A DNA stretch of 64,000 nucleotides from Pseudomonas hunanensis (lineage in GTDB: Bacteria > Pseudomonadota > Gammaproteobacteria > Pseudomonadales > Pseudomonadaceae). Numbering within the stretch: position 1 is the first letter of the stretch; each line of letters opens with the position of its first letter. This document shows positions 1 to 7,923 of this stretch, piece by piece. A model generated the notes under the pieces. It was not told the DNA's origin, did no database searches, and saw nothing but the letters and a program-made list of their open reading frames with translations. The position numbers and the translations under genes were made by a program. The stretch is from NCBI RefSeq assembly GCF_013393325.1, contig NZ_QJRC01000087.1, positions 18,049 through 82,048 on the forward strand, in the 5' to 3' direction.

Positions 1-11
1 TATTAATTAAA

Positions 12-30
12 CGTGGGAAAAAATCCCACG
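12..30. terminator. Hairpin with 7-bp arms, probable terminator of a leftward-reading gene
   Basis: CGTGGGA and TCCCACG flank an A5 loop. Read leftward, the stem is followed by a T/A-rich run (TTTAATTAATA), as expected of a Rho-independent terminator. Read rightward there is no T tract. The gene it would serve lies outside the window. Confidence 0.4.
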
Positions 31-105
31 CAAAGAAAAGAAAAAACCGAAAGCAGAATTCCTGACTGATTTGGCGTTCTCGTGGCGAAGACCTGGAGAC
101 GGACT

Positions 106-840
106 ATGCAAATCCACCTGCTGTTCAAGAAGGCTTTACTCGCGGCTGCCGTAGCGGGCGTGCTGTCGACATCCATTGTCTTGATCCCTGATTCGATTAC
201 TCATGGCTCCAGTGCCTACGCCAAAGACGGCGGTGGTGGCGGTGGTGGCCACGGCGGTGGCGGTGGCCATGGAGGTGGCGGCGGAAGCGGCGGTGGCGGT
301 GGCCATGGAGGTGGCGGCGGAAGCGGCGGTGGCGGTGGCCATGGAGGTGGCGGCGGAAGCGGCGGTGGCGGTGGCCATGGAGGTGGCGGCGGAAGCGGCG
401 GTGGCGGTGGCCATGGAGGTGGCGGCGGAAGCGGCGGCGGTGGCCACGGTGGTGGCGGTGGAAGTGGCAGTGGCGGCGGCCACGGCAGTGGAGGCGACGG
501 CGGCGGCCATGCCGGCAACGGCAACAGTGGCAGCGGCCATGATGGCCAGGGCCACGACGGCAACTCGAACTCTGGGCGCAGCAGCAGTCATGCTGAAGCA
601 GGTGACGATCATGGCAATCACGTGGGTGGTGAGCCCGGTGATGATCACGGCAACCACGTTGGCGGTGAGCCCGGTGACGATCATGGCAACCATGTTGGCG
701 GTGAGCCCGGGGATGATCATGGCAATCATGTCGGCGGCGAGCCTGGCGATGATCACGGCAATCATGTTGGTGGTGAACCTGGCGATGATCACGGCAACCA
801 TGTGGGTGGCGAACCGGGTGATGACAACAGCAGAAGCTGA
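106..840 (+). CDS. Secreted Gly/His/Asp-rich tandem-repeat protein, function unknown
   Basis: This is a 244-residue protein. ATG 106 is preferred over the in-frame GTG at 82 because GGAG lies 7 nt before it. Residues 1 to about 39 form a signal peptide ending near SAYA. Next comes a Gly-rich block with His and Ser every 12 residues (HGGGGGSGGGGG), encoded by five identical 36-bp units at 253-432. After a mixed Gly/Ser/His/Asn linker there are six perfect copies of GDDHGNHVGGEP, encoded at 601-816 by six different DNA versions. The regular His and Asp residues could bind divalent metals, which is inference. No catalytic domain is visible. A DUF6502-type gene follows 75 bp downstream on the same strand. 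The signal peptide and repeats are seen; export is inferred and the function is not known. Confidence 0.7.
   Translation: MQIHLLFKKALLAAAVAGVLSTSIVLIPDSITHGSSAYAKDGGGGGGGHGGGGGHGGGGGSGGGGGHGGGGGSGGGGGHGGGGGSGGGGGHGGGGGSGGGGGHGGGGGSGGGGHGGGGGSGSGGGHGSGGDGGGHAGNGNSGSGHDGQGHDGNSNSGRSSSHAEAGDDHGNHVGGEPGDDHGNHVGGEPGDDHGNHVGGEPGDDHGNHVGGEPGDDHGNHVGGEPGDDHGNHVGGEPGDDNSRS
253..432 (+). repeat. Five identical 36-bp tandem repeats inside the Gly-rich gene
   Basis: Each unit encodes GGGGHGGGGGSG in the reading frame of the surrounding gene, and all five copies are identical in DNA. That points to recent duplication or gene conversion. The copy number is therefore likely to vary between strains. Confidence 0.9.
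601..816 (+). repeat. Six 36-bp repeats, identical in protein but not in DNA
   Basis: Every unit encodes GDDHGNHVGGEP, yet no two of the six DNA copies are identical. All differences fall at synonymous third positions, such as Gly GGT/GGG/GGC, Asp GAC/GAT, His CAT/CAC, Val GTG/GTT/GTC and Pro CCC/CCT/CCG. This is the signature of old repeats held by selection on the peptide. Confidence 0.9.
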
Positions 841-915
841 TTGGCGCTGATTCGAAGCGGCCCGTACAAAACCCAGCGGACGGGTTTTGTATGAGCAGGA
901 TTCATATGTCAAGGA

Positions 916-1770
916 ATGCGCTCAATGCAATCGCCCGCCTTACCCCCCTCGATGTTAAGCGCGCTGCGGCGTGTCATGCGCCCTTTGGTGCGTTTGATGC
1001 TACGCAAGGGGGTGACCTACACGATGTTCGCCGACCTGCTCAAGGAAGTGTTCGTCGAGGTTGCGCATCGCGAGTTTCGTCTGAACGACACCGCACCAAG
1101 TGACAGCCGCATCAGCCTGCTTACAGGCGTACATCGTAAAGATGTTCGACGGCTGCGCAGCGAGGGCGATACGGTGCTTGCGGCCCTGCCCGCGAATATC
1201 ACGCTAGGCGCACAGTTGGTCAGCGTCTGGACTACCACTGCGCCATTCTGTTCCGTACCTGGTCAGGCACTGGCGCTGCCGAGGCTGGCCAGCGTGGGGG
1301 GGGATTGCTCATTTGATGCCCTGGTGGCCAAGGTCAGCACCGATATCCGCGGCCGGGTGGTGCTGGATGAATGGTTGCGCCTGGGTGTGGTGCGGCTCGA
1401 CGAGCAGGATTGCGTTCACCTGCAAGCTCAGGCATTCGTGCCGCAAAAGGGCTTTGATGAAAAAGCCGCCTACTTCGGTCACAACCTGCATGACCATGCC
1501 TGCGCAGCAGTACACAACCTCAGCGACGACGGCCAACCATTTTTTGAACGTAGCGTGCACTACGACGCCCTGAGCCTGGCAAGTGTCGAGCATGTGCGTG
1601 AGGTGGTCGCCAAGGATGGCATGCAGACGCTGCTTGCCTTCAGCCACCTTGCAGCCGAGCTGGAAAGCGTCGATGAGCCCAGTGCCGAGCAACGCCAGCG
1701 CATCACTGTCGGGCTTTATTTCTACACTGAAGCTACCGATCCCGATTCGTCGAAGACACCCGGCCCATGA
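916..1770 (+). CDS. DUF6502-family cytosolic protein, function unknown
   Basis: This 284-residue protein has no signal peptide or membrane segment. The N-terminal half (residues about 10-75) reads as a helical, helix-turn-helix-like segment: TMFADLLKEVFVEVA, then an Arg-rich stretch SRISLLTGVHRKDVRRLR. The pattern matches my recollection of the DUF6502 family and may bind nucleic acid (inference). The C-terminal half is mixed alpha/beta with no recognised catalytic motif. Its last four bases (ATGA) overlap the start of the DUF5666-type gene, so the two are translationally coupled. An AAGG-like ribosome site precedes ATG 916. An eight-G tract lies at 1296-1303, within codons for Val-Gly-Gly-Asp. 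Confidence 0.7.
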   Translation: MRSMQSPALPPSMLSALRRVMRPLVRLMLRKGVTYTMFADLLKEVFVEVAHREFRLNDTAPSDSRISLLTGVHRKDVRRLRSEGDTVLAALPANITLGAQLVSVWTTTAPFCSVPGQALALPRLASVGGDCSFDALVAKVSTDIRGRVVLDEWLRLGVVRLDEQDCVHLQAQAFVPQKGFDEKAAYFGHNLHDHACAAVHNLSDDGQPFFERSVHYDALSLASVEHVREVVAKDGMQTLLAFSHLAAELESVDEPSAEQRQRITVGLYFYTEATDPDSSKTPGP

Positions 1771-3536
1771 CTCTTCTTGCGCGCTGCCTCAGTGCTGTCA
1801 CGTTCGCCCTGGTTTTCGGGTTGAACCTGATAGCGCCTGCCGAGGTAGTTGCGGCGCCGGTGTGTGTCAGCCGGGACGAGGTGGGTATGGCCGGTGCTGC
1901 AGGTATGCAATTTCCCGGCGGCGTGGGCGGTACCGGGGCCAGGGCGGGTGGTGTCGGTGGTACCGGCGCGCCACTTCAGCAACGCCCCGGTGGCACGGGT
2001 GGTACTGGGGCGGTGGCGGAAGGTGTGGACGGTACCTACTTCGATCACAGCCACGGTGGGGTAGGCGGTACCGGTGCGCCGATCCAGCGCCCGGGCGGTA
2101 CGGGCGGCACAGGTATTGTCGGCACTATCACCGGGTTCGCCTCGATCTGCGTCAATGGCATGGAGGTGCACTATGGCAAGGACGTACCCGTGAGTGAAAA
2201 CGGGGCGCCTGCCAGCAGTGGTCACTTGGCGATCGGGCAAGTGGTGGCGGTGGAGGCGTTCGCCACCCAGCGTGGTCTGCAAGCAGGGCGCATTTCGATC
2301 CTCAACGTCTTCGAAGGGCCGCTAACGGCGCTGCCCAATGCCTCGGCCCCCCTGCGAGTCATGGGCCAACCTGTGCGGCTTGCCGCTGGCGCGCGGGTGG
2401 CTGAAGGGCTGCGCCCGGGCGAGCCCGTGAGGGTCAGCGGCCTGCGTGATGCCCGGGGCGAAGTGGTGGCGACACGTATCGAACGGGCGCCGGGGTTGAG
2501 GGAGGCCAGCGCCATCGGTGCGGTAGATCGTGCTGGCAACCTTCAGGGGTTGAAGCTGGGTACCCGTGTGGCCCCTGCACGGGAAGTGCTGGTGCGCGGC
2601 CAGTGGACCGGGCGCCAGCTGGAAGTGGCGCAAACCCGCCCCGACCCGAGCCTGCCTTTTGCTGGCCGAGTCCAGCAGGCAGTGGTCGAAGGGTTGGTGC
2701 AGCGCACTCAGGCACGGCAACTGGTGGTTGCAGGCATCAATGTGACGTTGGGGCAAGGCACTGTAATTGTTGGCAGGCAGCCTGCGACGTTGGCGCTTGA
2801 TCAACGTGTGCGGGTAAGCGGGGTACTCAGTGGTACTCACGAGTTGCGGGCAACCCGTGTGGAGTTCCAGGGAGACCGTATCGACAATCCGGACAGAAGC
2901 CATTCGGGGCACGATGGCGAGCAGGAAAGGAGCAGCTCCGGCGGCTCCAGCAACAGTGATCATGGCGCAAGCGATGCGACCAGCGTGCGCAATGAAGCCA
3001 GTGATGATCACCGTGGGCGCAGTGCCGTTGACGACTCCAGTGGCCATGGCAGCGGGGGTGGCGTGGAAAAATCTGGAAAGTCGGAACACCTCGACGCTGT
3101 GGAGCAGGCCGAGCGGAGTAACAGCGGAAGTTCTGATCGGGTGGAAAAGGTCGAAGTCGAAAAGGTCGAGAAGGTCGATAAGGGCGAAAAGGTCGAAAAG
3201 CCTGAGAAGGTAGAGAAGGTAGAGAAGGTAGAGAAGGTAGAGAAGGTAGAGAAGGTAGAGAAGGTAGAGAAGGTAGAGAAGGTAGAGAAAGTAGAGAAAG
3301 TAGAGAAAGTAGAGAAAGTAGAGAAAGTAGAGAAAGTAGAAAAGGTAGAGAAAGTAGAAAAGGTAGAGAAAGTCGAAAAGCCTGAAAAAGTTGAGAAGGT
3401 TGAGAAAGTAGAAAGAGTCGAAAAGGTAGAGAAAGTTGAGCTGCCGGAGAAAGTAGAAAAAATCGAGAAAGTCGAAAAGCCGGAAAAGGTCGAGACTGCC
3501 GAAAAAGTCGAGCATCCAGAGCGATCCGGGCGTTAG
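1767..3536 (+). CDS. Secreted DUF5666-type protein with GGTG repeats and a long Val-Glu-Lys tail
   Basis: The protein has 589 residues. Residues 1 to about 30 form a Sec signal peptide ending LIAPAEVVAA. Residues about 45-115 carry GGVGGTGAP-type repeats. Residues about 115-370 hold several small beta-rich modules; the first (GTITGFASICVNGMEV) is typical of DUF5666. A Ser/His/Asp-rich linker follows. From about residue 455 to the end is a highly charged tail built on the tripeptide Val-Glu-Lys, with occasional Pro (EKPEK, ELPEK). The start overlaps the DUF6502 gene by four bases. The protein is probably periplasmic or surface-exposed. The tail may act as an extended charged spacer or envelope tether (inference). 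Nothing here indicates an enzymatic role. Confidence 0.75.
   Translation: MTLLARCLSAVTFALVFGLNLIAPAEVVAAPVCVSRDEVGMAGAAGMQFPGGVGGTGARAGGVGGTGAPLQQRPGGTGGTGAVAEGVDGTYFDHSHGGVGGTGAPIQRPGGTGGTGIVGTITGFASICVNGMEVHYGKDVPVSENGAPASSGHLAIGQVVAVEAFATQRGLQAGRISILNVFEGPLTALPNASAPLRVMGQPVRLAAGARVAEGLRPGEPVRVSGLRDARGEVVATRIERAPGLREASAIGAVDRAGNLQGLKLGTRVAPAREVLVRGQWTGRQLEVAQTRPDPSLPFAGRVQQAVVEGLVQRTQARQLVVAGINVTLGQGTVIVGRQPATLALDQRVRVSGVLSGTHELRATRVEFQGDRIDNPDRSHSGHDGEQERSSSGGSSNSDHGASDATSVRNEASDDHRGRSAVDDSSGHGSGGGVEKSGKSEHLDAVEQAERSNSGSSDRVEKVEVEKVEKVDKGEKVEKPEKVEKVEKVEKVEKVEKVEKVEKVEKVEKVEKVEKVEKVEKVEKVEKVEKVEKVEKVEKPEKVEKVEKVERVEKVEKVELPEKVEKIEKVEKPEKVETAEKVEHPERSGR
3210..3335 (+). repeat. 9-bp tandem repeat array encoding Val-Glu-Lys
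   Basis: Eight exact copies of GTAGAGAAG (3210-3281) are followed by six exact copies of GTAGAGAAA (3282-3335). More diverged copies lie on both sides. The switch from one homogeneous block to the other suggests stepwise expansion by strand slippage. Because the unit is a multiple of three, gain or loss of copies keeps the frame. Confidence 0.9.
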
Positions 3537-3590
3537 CCAACTAGGCTGGGTAAGTCCGACCACACTTCCCAAAAGGGTACTGAGGTGCAG

Positions 3591-4340
3591 ATGAGACCAG
3601 CGCTCCCTCTTTTCGCTTGCTTGCTGTCATGCACCAGTGCCTCGGCCTTGGCCGATACCTTCAGCGCCGCCATCGGCATGGACTATTCAAGTGGCGACTA
3701 TGGCACCGGCACCACGTCGGAAATATGGTACATGCCGGTGGTCGGCAAGTACGAGACCGGCCCTATGACCTACAAGGTAACTGTGCCCTGGTTGCGCATC
3801 ACCAACCCCGAAGTCGGCCCCAGTGGTGACCCCTTGCCTGGCGGTTGCCGGGACGTGGAAAGCGGGCTGGGCGACACGGTTGCCAGCGCCGGCTATGCGC
3901 TGCTCGATGGCAGTGACGGTGGCCTGATGCTGGACCTGATCGGCAAGGTCAAATTCCCCACCGCCGATGAAGACCAGTGCCTGGGCACCGGTGAGTACGA
4001 CTACACCGCCCAGGTCGACATCACCAAGGGCTTTGGCCTGGTCACCGGGTTCGCCACGCTGGGCTGGAAGAAGTTCGGTGACCCACCCGACAGCAACTTC
4101 GACGACCCGGTATTTGCCAGCCTCGGCTTTGCGCTACCCGTGGCTGCGGGCACTTCGGCAGGTGCTTCCTATGATTGGCGGCAAAAAGTGGTCTCGACCG
4201 GATCGCAGATCCAGGAACTGACGCTGTTCCTCACCCACAAGCTCAACCAGCAGTGGAAAGTACAACTCTACGCGGTCAAAGGCTTCTCGGATGCCAGCCC
4301 GGATGCCGAGGGCGGCCTGATGCTATTTCACACGTTCTGA
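3591..4340 (+). CDS. Predicted small outer-membrane or periplasmic beta-rich protein
   Basis: The start is ATG 3591, with TGAGG five bases upstream; an in-frame GTG at 3585 is less likely. The 249-residue product begins with a signal peptide (residues 1-21, cleavage after SASALA). The mature part has alternating hydrophobic and polar residues, many Gly/Tyr/Asp turns, and a C-terminal strand ending in Phe (GGLMLFHTF), as in outer-membrane beta-barrels. It resembles the broad family annotated as transporter-like or phenol-degradation MetA-like outer-membrane proteins, but no substrate can be named. It lies 54 bp after the DUF5666-type gene and may be co-transcribed. A strong hairpin follows. 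The barrel assignment is inferred from composition and ending only. Confidence 0.65.
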   Translation: MRPALPLFACLLSCTSASALADTFSAAIGMDYSSGDYGTGTTSEIWYMPVVGKYETGPMTYKVTVPWLRITNPEVGPSGDPLPGGCRDVESGLGDTVASAGYALLDGSDGGLMLDLIGKVKFPTADEDQCLGTGEYDYTAQVDITKGFGLVTGFATLGWKKFGDPPDSNFDDPVFASLGFALPVAAGTSAGASYDWRQKVVSTGSQIQELTLFLTHKLNQQWKVQLYAVKGFSDASPDAEGGLMLFHTF

Positions 4341-4343
4341 CAA

Positions 4344-4396
4344 AAAAGCCCCTGCGCCGGTAGTTCCTGGTGGGGAGTGCCGGGGCAGGGGCTTTT
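4344..4396. terminator. Bidirectional terminator between the left-end locus and rimO
   Basis: AAAAGCCCCTGC and GCAGGGGCTTTT form a 12-bp stem, with T-rich tails in both directions, between convergent genes. Confidence 0.8.
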
Positions 4397-4411
4397 CATG
4401 TTTCAGCCGTT

Positions 4412-5743
4412 TTAGATAGGCTCTGCCCACATGTCGTATTCGTCGGCATCCACGACACGGCAACGCACTTTGTCGCCTGGCTTGAAACCATGGTCACCGT
4501 CGATGAACACGCTGCCGTCGATTTCCGGGGCATCGAAGAAGCTGCGGCCAACCGAACCCTGCTCCTCGACTTCGTCGATCAGCACCTCGATTTCCTTACC
4601 GATGCGCAGTTGCAGGCGGGCGGTGCTGATGGCTTGTTGGTGGGCCATGAAGCGGTCCCAGCGCTCTTGTTTGATGTCGTCCGGCACTTCTTCCAGGCCC
4701 AGGTCGTTGGCCGGGGCGCCTTCCACCGGCGAGTACTGGAAGCAGCCAACGCGGTCGAGCTGGGCCTCGGTCAGCCAGTCCAGCAGGTACTGGAAGTCTT
4801 CCTCGGTCTCGCCCGGGAAGCCGACGATGAAGGTAGAGCGGATCACCAACTCAGGGCACTGTTCGCGCCAGTTCTTGATGCGCGCCAGGGTGCGGTCTTC
4901 GAAGGCCGGGCGCTTCATCGACTTGAGCACTTTCGGGCTGGCGTGCTGGAACGGGATGTCCAGGTACGGCAGGATCTTGCCGGCGGCCATCAGCGGGATC
5001 ACGTCGTCCACGTTCGGGTATGGGTACACGTAGTGCAGACGGACCCAGGCGCCCAGGCTGCTCAGCGCTTCGCACAGCTCAAGCATGCGGGTCTTGACCG
5101 GGCGGCCATTCCAGAAGTCGGTCTTGTACTTGACGTCGACGCCGTAGGCGCTGGTGTCCTGGGAAATGACCAGGATCTCCTTCACGCCAGCCTTCACCAG
5201 GCGCTCGGCCTCGCTCAGCACTTCGCCCACCGGGCGGCTGACCAGCTTGCCGCGCATCGACGGGATGATGCAGAAACTGCAGCTGTGGTTGCAGCCTTCG
5301 GAAATTTTCAGGTACGCATAGTGGCGCGGGGTCAGCTTGACACCCTGTGGCGGCACCAGGTCGATCAGTGGGTTGTGGTCCTGACGCGGCGGCACCACTT
5401 CGTGCACGGCGTTGACTACCTGCTCGTACTGCTGCGGGCCGGTGACCGACAGCACGCTCGGGTGCACGTCGCGGATGCTGCCTTCTTCTACGCCCATGCA
5501 GCCGGTAACGATGACCTTGCCGTTTTCCTTGATCGCTTCGCCGATCACTTCCAGCGACTCGGCCTTGGCGCTGTCGATGAAGCCGCAGGTGTTGACCACC
5601 ACAACGTCGGCGTCCTCGTAGGTGGGCACGACTTCATAGCCTTCCATGCGCAGCTGGGTCAGGATGCGCTCGGAATCGACCAGGGCTTTTGGGCAACCCA
5701 GGCTTACGAAACCTACCTTGGGGGTGGCGGGCGTGGTGGACAT
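4412..5743 (-). CDS. rimO: Ribosomal protein S12 methylthiotransferase RimO
   Basis: RimO is a radical-SAM enzyme that adds a methylthio group to the beta carbon of an Asp in ribosomal protein S12 (Asp88/89 in E. coli). The 443-residue product has the UPF0004 domain with cysteines at residues 17 (LGCPK), 53 (NTCGF) and 82 (TGCMG), which hold one 4Fe-4S cluster. The radical-SAM triad C151-x3-C155-x2-C158 (GCNHSCSFC) holds the second. A C-terminal TRAM region ends the protein. The start at 5743 gives the expected N-terminus ([19 protein letters not shown]); upstream in-frame codons are not family-like. The gene is convergent with the left-end locus and divergent from kup. The family is certain; its separation from MiaB rests on the overall sequence. 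Confidence 0.95.
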   Translation of the reverse strand: MSTTPATPKVGFVSLGCPKALVDSERILTQLRMEGYEVVPTYEDADVVVVNTCGFIDSAKAESLEVIGEAIKENGKVIVTGCMGVEEGSIRDVHPSVLSVTGPQQYEQVVNAVHEVVPPRQDHNPLIDLVPPQGVKLTPRHYAYLKISEGCNHSCSFCIIPSMRGKLVSRPVGEVLSEAERLVKAGVKEILVISQDTSAYGVDVKYKTDFWNGRPVKTRMLELCEALSSLGAWVRLHYVYPYPNVDDVIPLMAAGKILPYLDIPFQHASPKVLKSMKRPAFEDRTLARIKNWREQCPELVIRSTFIVGFPGETEEDFQYLLDWLTEAQLDRVGCFQYSPVEGAPANDLGLEEVPDDIKQERWDRFMAHQQAISTARLQLRIGKEIEVLIDEVEEQGSVGRSFFDAPEIDGSVFIDGDHGFKPGDKVRCRVVDADEYDMWAEPI

Positions 5744-5978
5744 GACTAACCTCGGTATTGAATGCAGGTCGCCCGGCCGGAATCGCGGGCGATCTTGACG
5801 GGCGCTTTGGGCGCCTCTGATCAAAAAGTGCGCAATTCTAGCGAGCGCAAGAGCGCTTGACCAGCAGAAATACGACGAACGCTGCGCTATGCTTCGCGCC
5901 GTTGCGCCAGCGTACCTTCATGGGCCTGGTAGCAGAGTGATTACCAAGGGCCGTGATGGCCGTGTGCGGGAGTGGTCG

Positions 5979-7889
5979 ATGGTTCAGGCAAGCAGTCACG
6001 CTGAGGGCGGGCACGAGGGCAAGCAGGGGGCAGCGCGGTCGCTGGGCCTGCTCGTGGCGGCGGTCGGGGTGGTTTATGGCGATATCGGCACCAGCCCGTT
6101 GTATACCCTCAAGGAAGTTTTTACCGGCGGTTATGGGGTGCCGGTCAACCATGATGGTGTGCTGGGGATCCTGTCGCTGATCCTGTGGTCGCTGCTGTGG
6201 GTGGTTTCGTTCAAGTACGTGATGTTCATCCTGCGCGCCGACAACCAGGGCGAGGGCGGCACCATGGCCCTGACCGCGCTGGCGCGACGGGCCACGGCGG
6301 CCTATCCGCGGCTGCGCACGCTGATGGTGATTTGCGGGTTGATCGGCGCTTCGTTGTTTTATGGCGACAGCATGATCACCCCGGCAGTATCGGTGCTGTC
6401 GGCAGTGGAGGGCATGGGCCTGGCGTTTGACGGTATCGACCATTGGGTAGTGCCGATTTCGCTGGTGGTACTGGTGGCACTGTTCCTGGTGCAGAAGCAC
6501 GGTACCGAGACGATCGGCAAACTGTTCGGCCCGATCATGGTCACCTGGTTCGTGGTGCTGGGCGCGCTCGGTGTGCATGGCATCTCGCAGAGCCCGGAAG
6601 TGCTCAAGGCCTTCAACCCAGGCTGGGCGGTGAACTTCTTCGTGGTGCACCCCGGCATGGGCGTGGCCATTCTCGGCGCGGTGGTGCTGGCGCTGACCGG
6701 TGCCGAGGCGCTGTACGCCGACATGGGGCATTTTGGCCGCAAGCCGATCGCCCGGGCCTGGTTCATCCTGGTGCTACCCGCGCTGGTGCTCAACTATTTC
6801 GGCCAGGGTGCACTGCTGCTGCAAAACCCGGAGGCAGCACGTAACCCCTTCTACCTGCTGGCACCGAGCTGGGCGCTGTTGCCGTTGGTCGGGTTGGCCA
6901 CGATGGCCACGGTGATTGCCTCGCAGGCGGTCATTTCCGGGGCGTTTTCCCTGACTCGCCAGGCCATTCAGCTGGGTTACATCCCGCGCATGCAGATCCA
7001 GCACACCTCCAGCGACGAACAGGGGCAGATCTACATCGGCGCGGTGAACTGGACGCTGATGGTGGGTGTTGTGTTGCTGGTGATCGGCTTCGAGTCGTCA
7101 GGCGCTCTGGCTGCGGCCTACGGGGTGGCGGTGACCGGTACCATGCTGATGACCACCATCCTGGTGTCGGCGGTGATGCTGCTGCTGTGGAAGTGGCCGC
7201 CGGTGCTCGCCGTGCCGCTTCTGATGGGCTTCCTGTTCGTCGACGGGCTGTTCTTCGCCGCCAACGTGCCGAAAATCGTCCAGGGCGGTGCCTTCCCGGT
7301 GTTGGCTGGCGGTGTACTGTTCCTGCTGATGAGCACCTGGAAGCGCGGCAAGCAGATTCTGGTGGAGCGCATCGACGAAGGCGCACTGCCGTTACCGCTG
7401 TTCATCAGCAGTATCCGCATTCAGCCGCCGCACCGGGTTGAAGGTACGGCGGTATTCCTGACCGCACGTTCCGATGCCGTGCCGCATGCACTGTTGCACA
7501 ACATGCTGCACAACCAGGTGCTGCACAGCCAGGTGGTGCTGTTGACCGTGGTCAGCGAAGACCAGCCACGGGTACCAGAGCATGAGCGTTTCGAGGTAGA
7601 GGCCTACGGCGACGGATTCTTCCGTGTGTTGCTGCACTTCGGTTTCATGGATGAGCCGGACGTGCCGGCGGCGTTGAAGCTGTGTCATCTGGATGACCTG
7701 GACTTCACGCCGATGCGCACCACCTACTTCCTCAGCCGCGAGACGGTGATCGCGTCGCGGCTGGAAGGGATGTCGCGCTGGCGAGGCAACCTGTTTGCGT
7801 TCCTGTTGAAGAATGCCAATGGCAACCTGCGCTTCTTCAACCTGCCACTCAACCGAGTGATCGAGCTGGGAACTCAGGTCGAGATCTGA
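5979..7889 (+). CDS. kup: Low-affinity potassium transporter Kup
   Basis: Kup is an inner-membrane K+/H+ symporter of the KUP/HAK/KT family. The 636-residue protein opens with a polar N-terminus, then the family signature [17 protein letters not shown] in the first membrane helix. About twelve hydrophobic segments follow, up to residue about 440, and then a roughly 190-residue cytosolic C-terminal domain. ATG 5979 gives the normal length; the in-frame ATG at 5889 would add an Arg-rich extension unlike the family. The gene is monocistronic, followed by a hairpin and then a convergent gene. Confidence 0.93.
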   Translation: MVQASSHAEGGHEGKQGAARSLGLLVAAVGVVYGDIGTSPLYTLKEVFTGGYGVPVNHDGVLGILSLILWSLLWVVSFKYVMFILRADNQGEGGTMALTALARRATAAYPRLRTLMVICGLIGASLFYGDSMITPAVSVLSAVEGMGLAFDGIDHWVVPISLVVLVALFLVQKHGTETIGKLFGPIMVTWFVVLGALGVHGISQSPEVLKAFNPGWAVNFFVVHPGMGVAILGAVVLALTGAEALYADMGHFGRKPIARAWFILVLPALVLNYFGQGALLLQNPEAARNPFYLLAPSWALLPLVGLATMATVIASQAVISGAFSLTRQAIQLGYIPRMQIQHTSSDEQGQIYIGAVNWTLMVGVVLLVIGFESSGALAAAYGVAVTGTMLMTTILVSAVMLLLWKWPPVLAVPLLMGFLFVDGLFFAANVPKIVQGGAFPVLAGGVLFLLMSTWKRGKQILVERIDEGALPLPLFISSIRIQPPHRVEGTAVFLTARSDAVPHALLHNMLHNQVLHSQVVLLTVVSEDQPRVPEHERFEVEAYGDGFFRVLLHFGFMDEPDVPAALKLCHLDDLDFTPMRTTYFLSRETVIASRLEGMSRWRGNLFAFLLKNANGNLRFFNLPLNRVIELGTQVEI

Positions 7890-7896
7890 ATGCCAA

Positions 7897-7915
7897 GGGG
7901 CCGCAAAGCGGCCCC
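7897..7915. terminator. Hairpin between convergent kup and the AcvB/VirJ-like gene
   Basis: GGGGCCGC and GCGGCCCC flank an AAA loop, followed by A/T-rich bases. It lies between two converging stop codons. Confidence 0.55.
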
Positions 7916-7923
7916 AATCATTG

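Noticed and set aside
136..912. Long open frames on both strands over the Gly-rich gene
   Set aside because: They are low-complexity mirrors of the 36-bp repeats (Ala/Thr/Met or Pro/Trp strings) with no start site or domain; the plus-strand frame with signal peptide explains the region.
1296..1303. Eight-G tract in the DUF6502 gene (and another at 58457-58464 in the SufR-like gene), as possible phase-variation switches
   Set aside because: In a 64-kb window of this GC content, a few G8 or C8 tracts are expected by chance under a simple base-composition model. Both genes are in frame, and no promoter or surface-antigen context supports switching.
2322..3572. Leu/Tyr/Phe-rich open frame antisense to the Val-Glu-Lys tail
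   Set aside because: It is the complement of the 9-bp repeat, not a membrane protein.
4370..5749. 459-codon open frame antisense to rimO
   Set aside because: Shadow frame in GC-rich DNA; RimO has all expected motifs.
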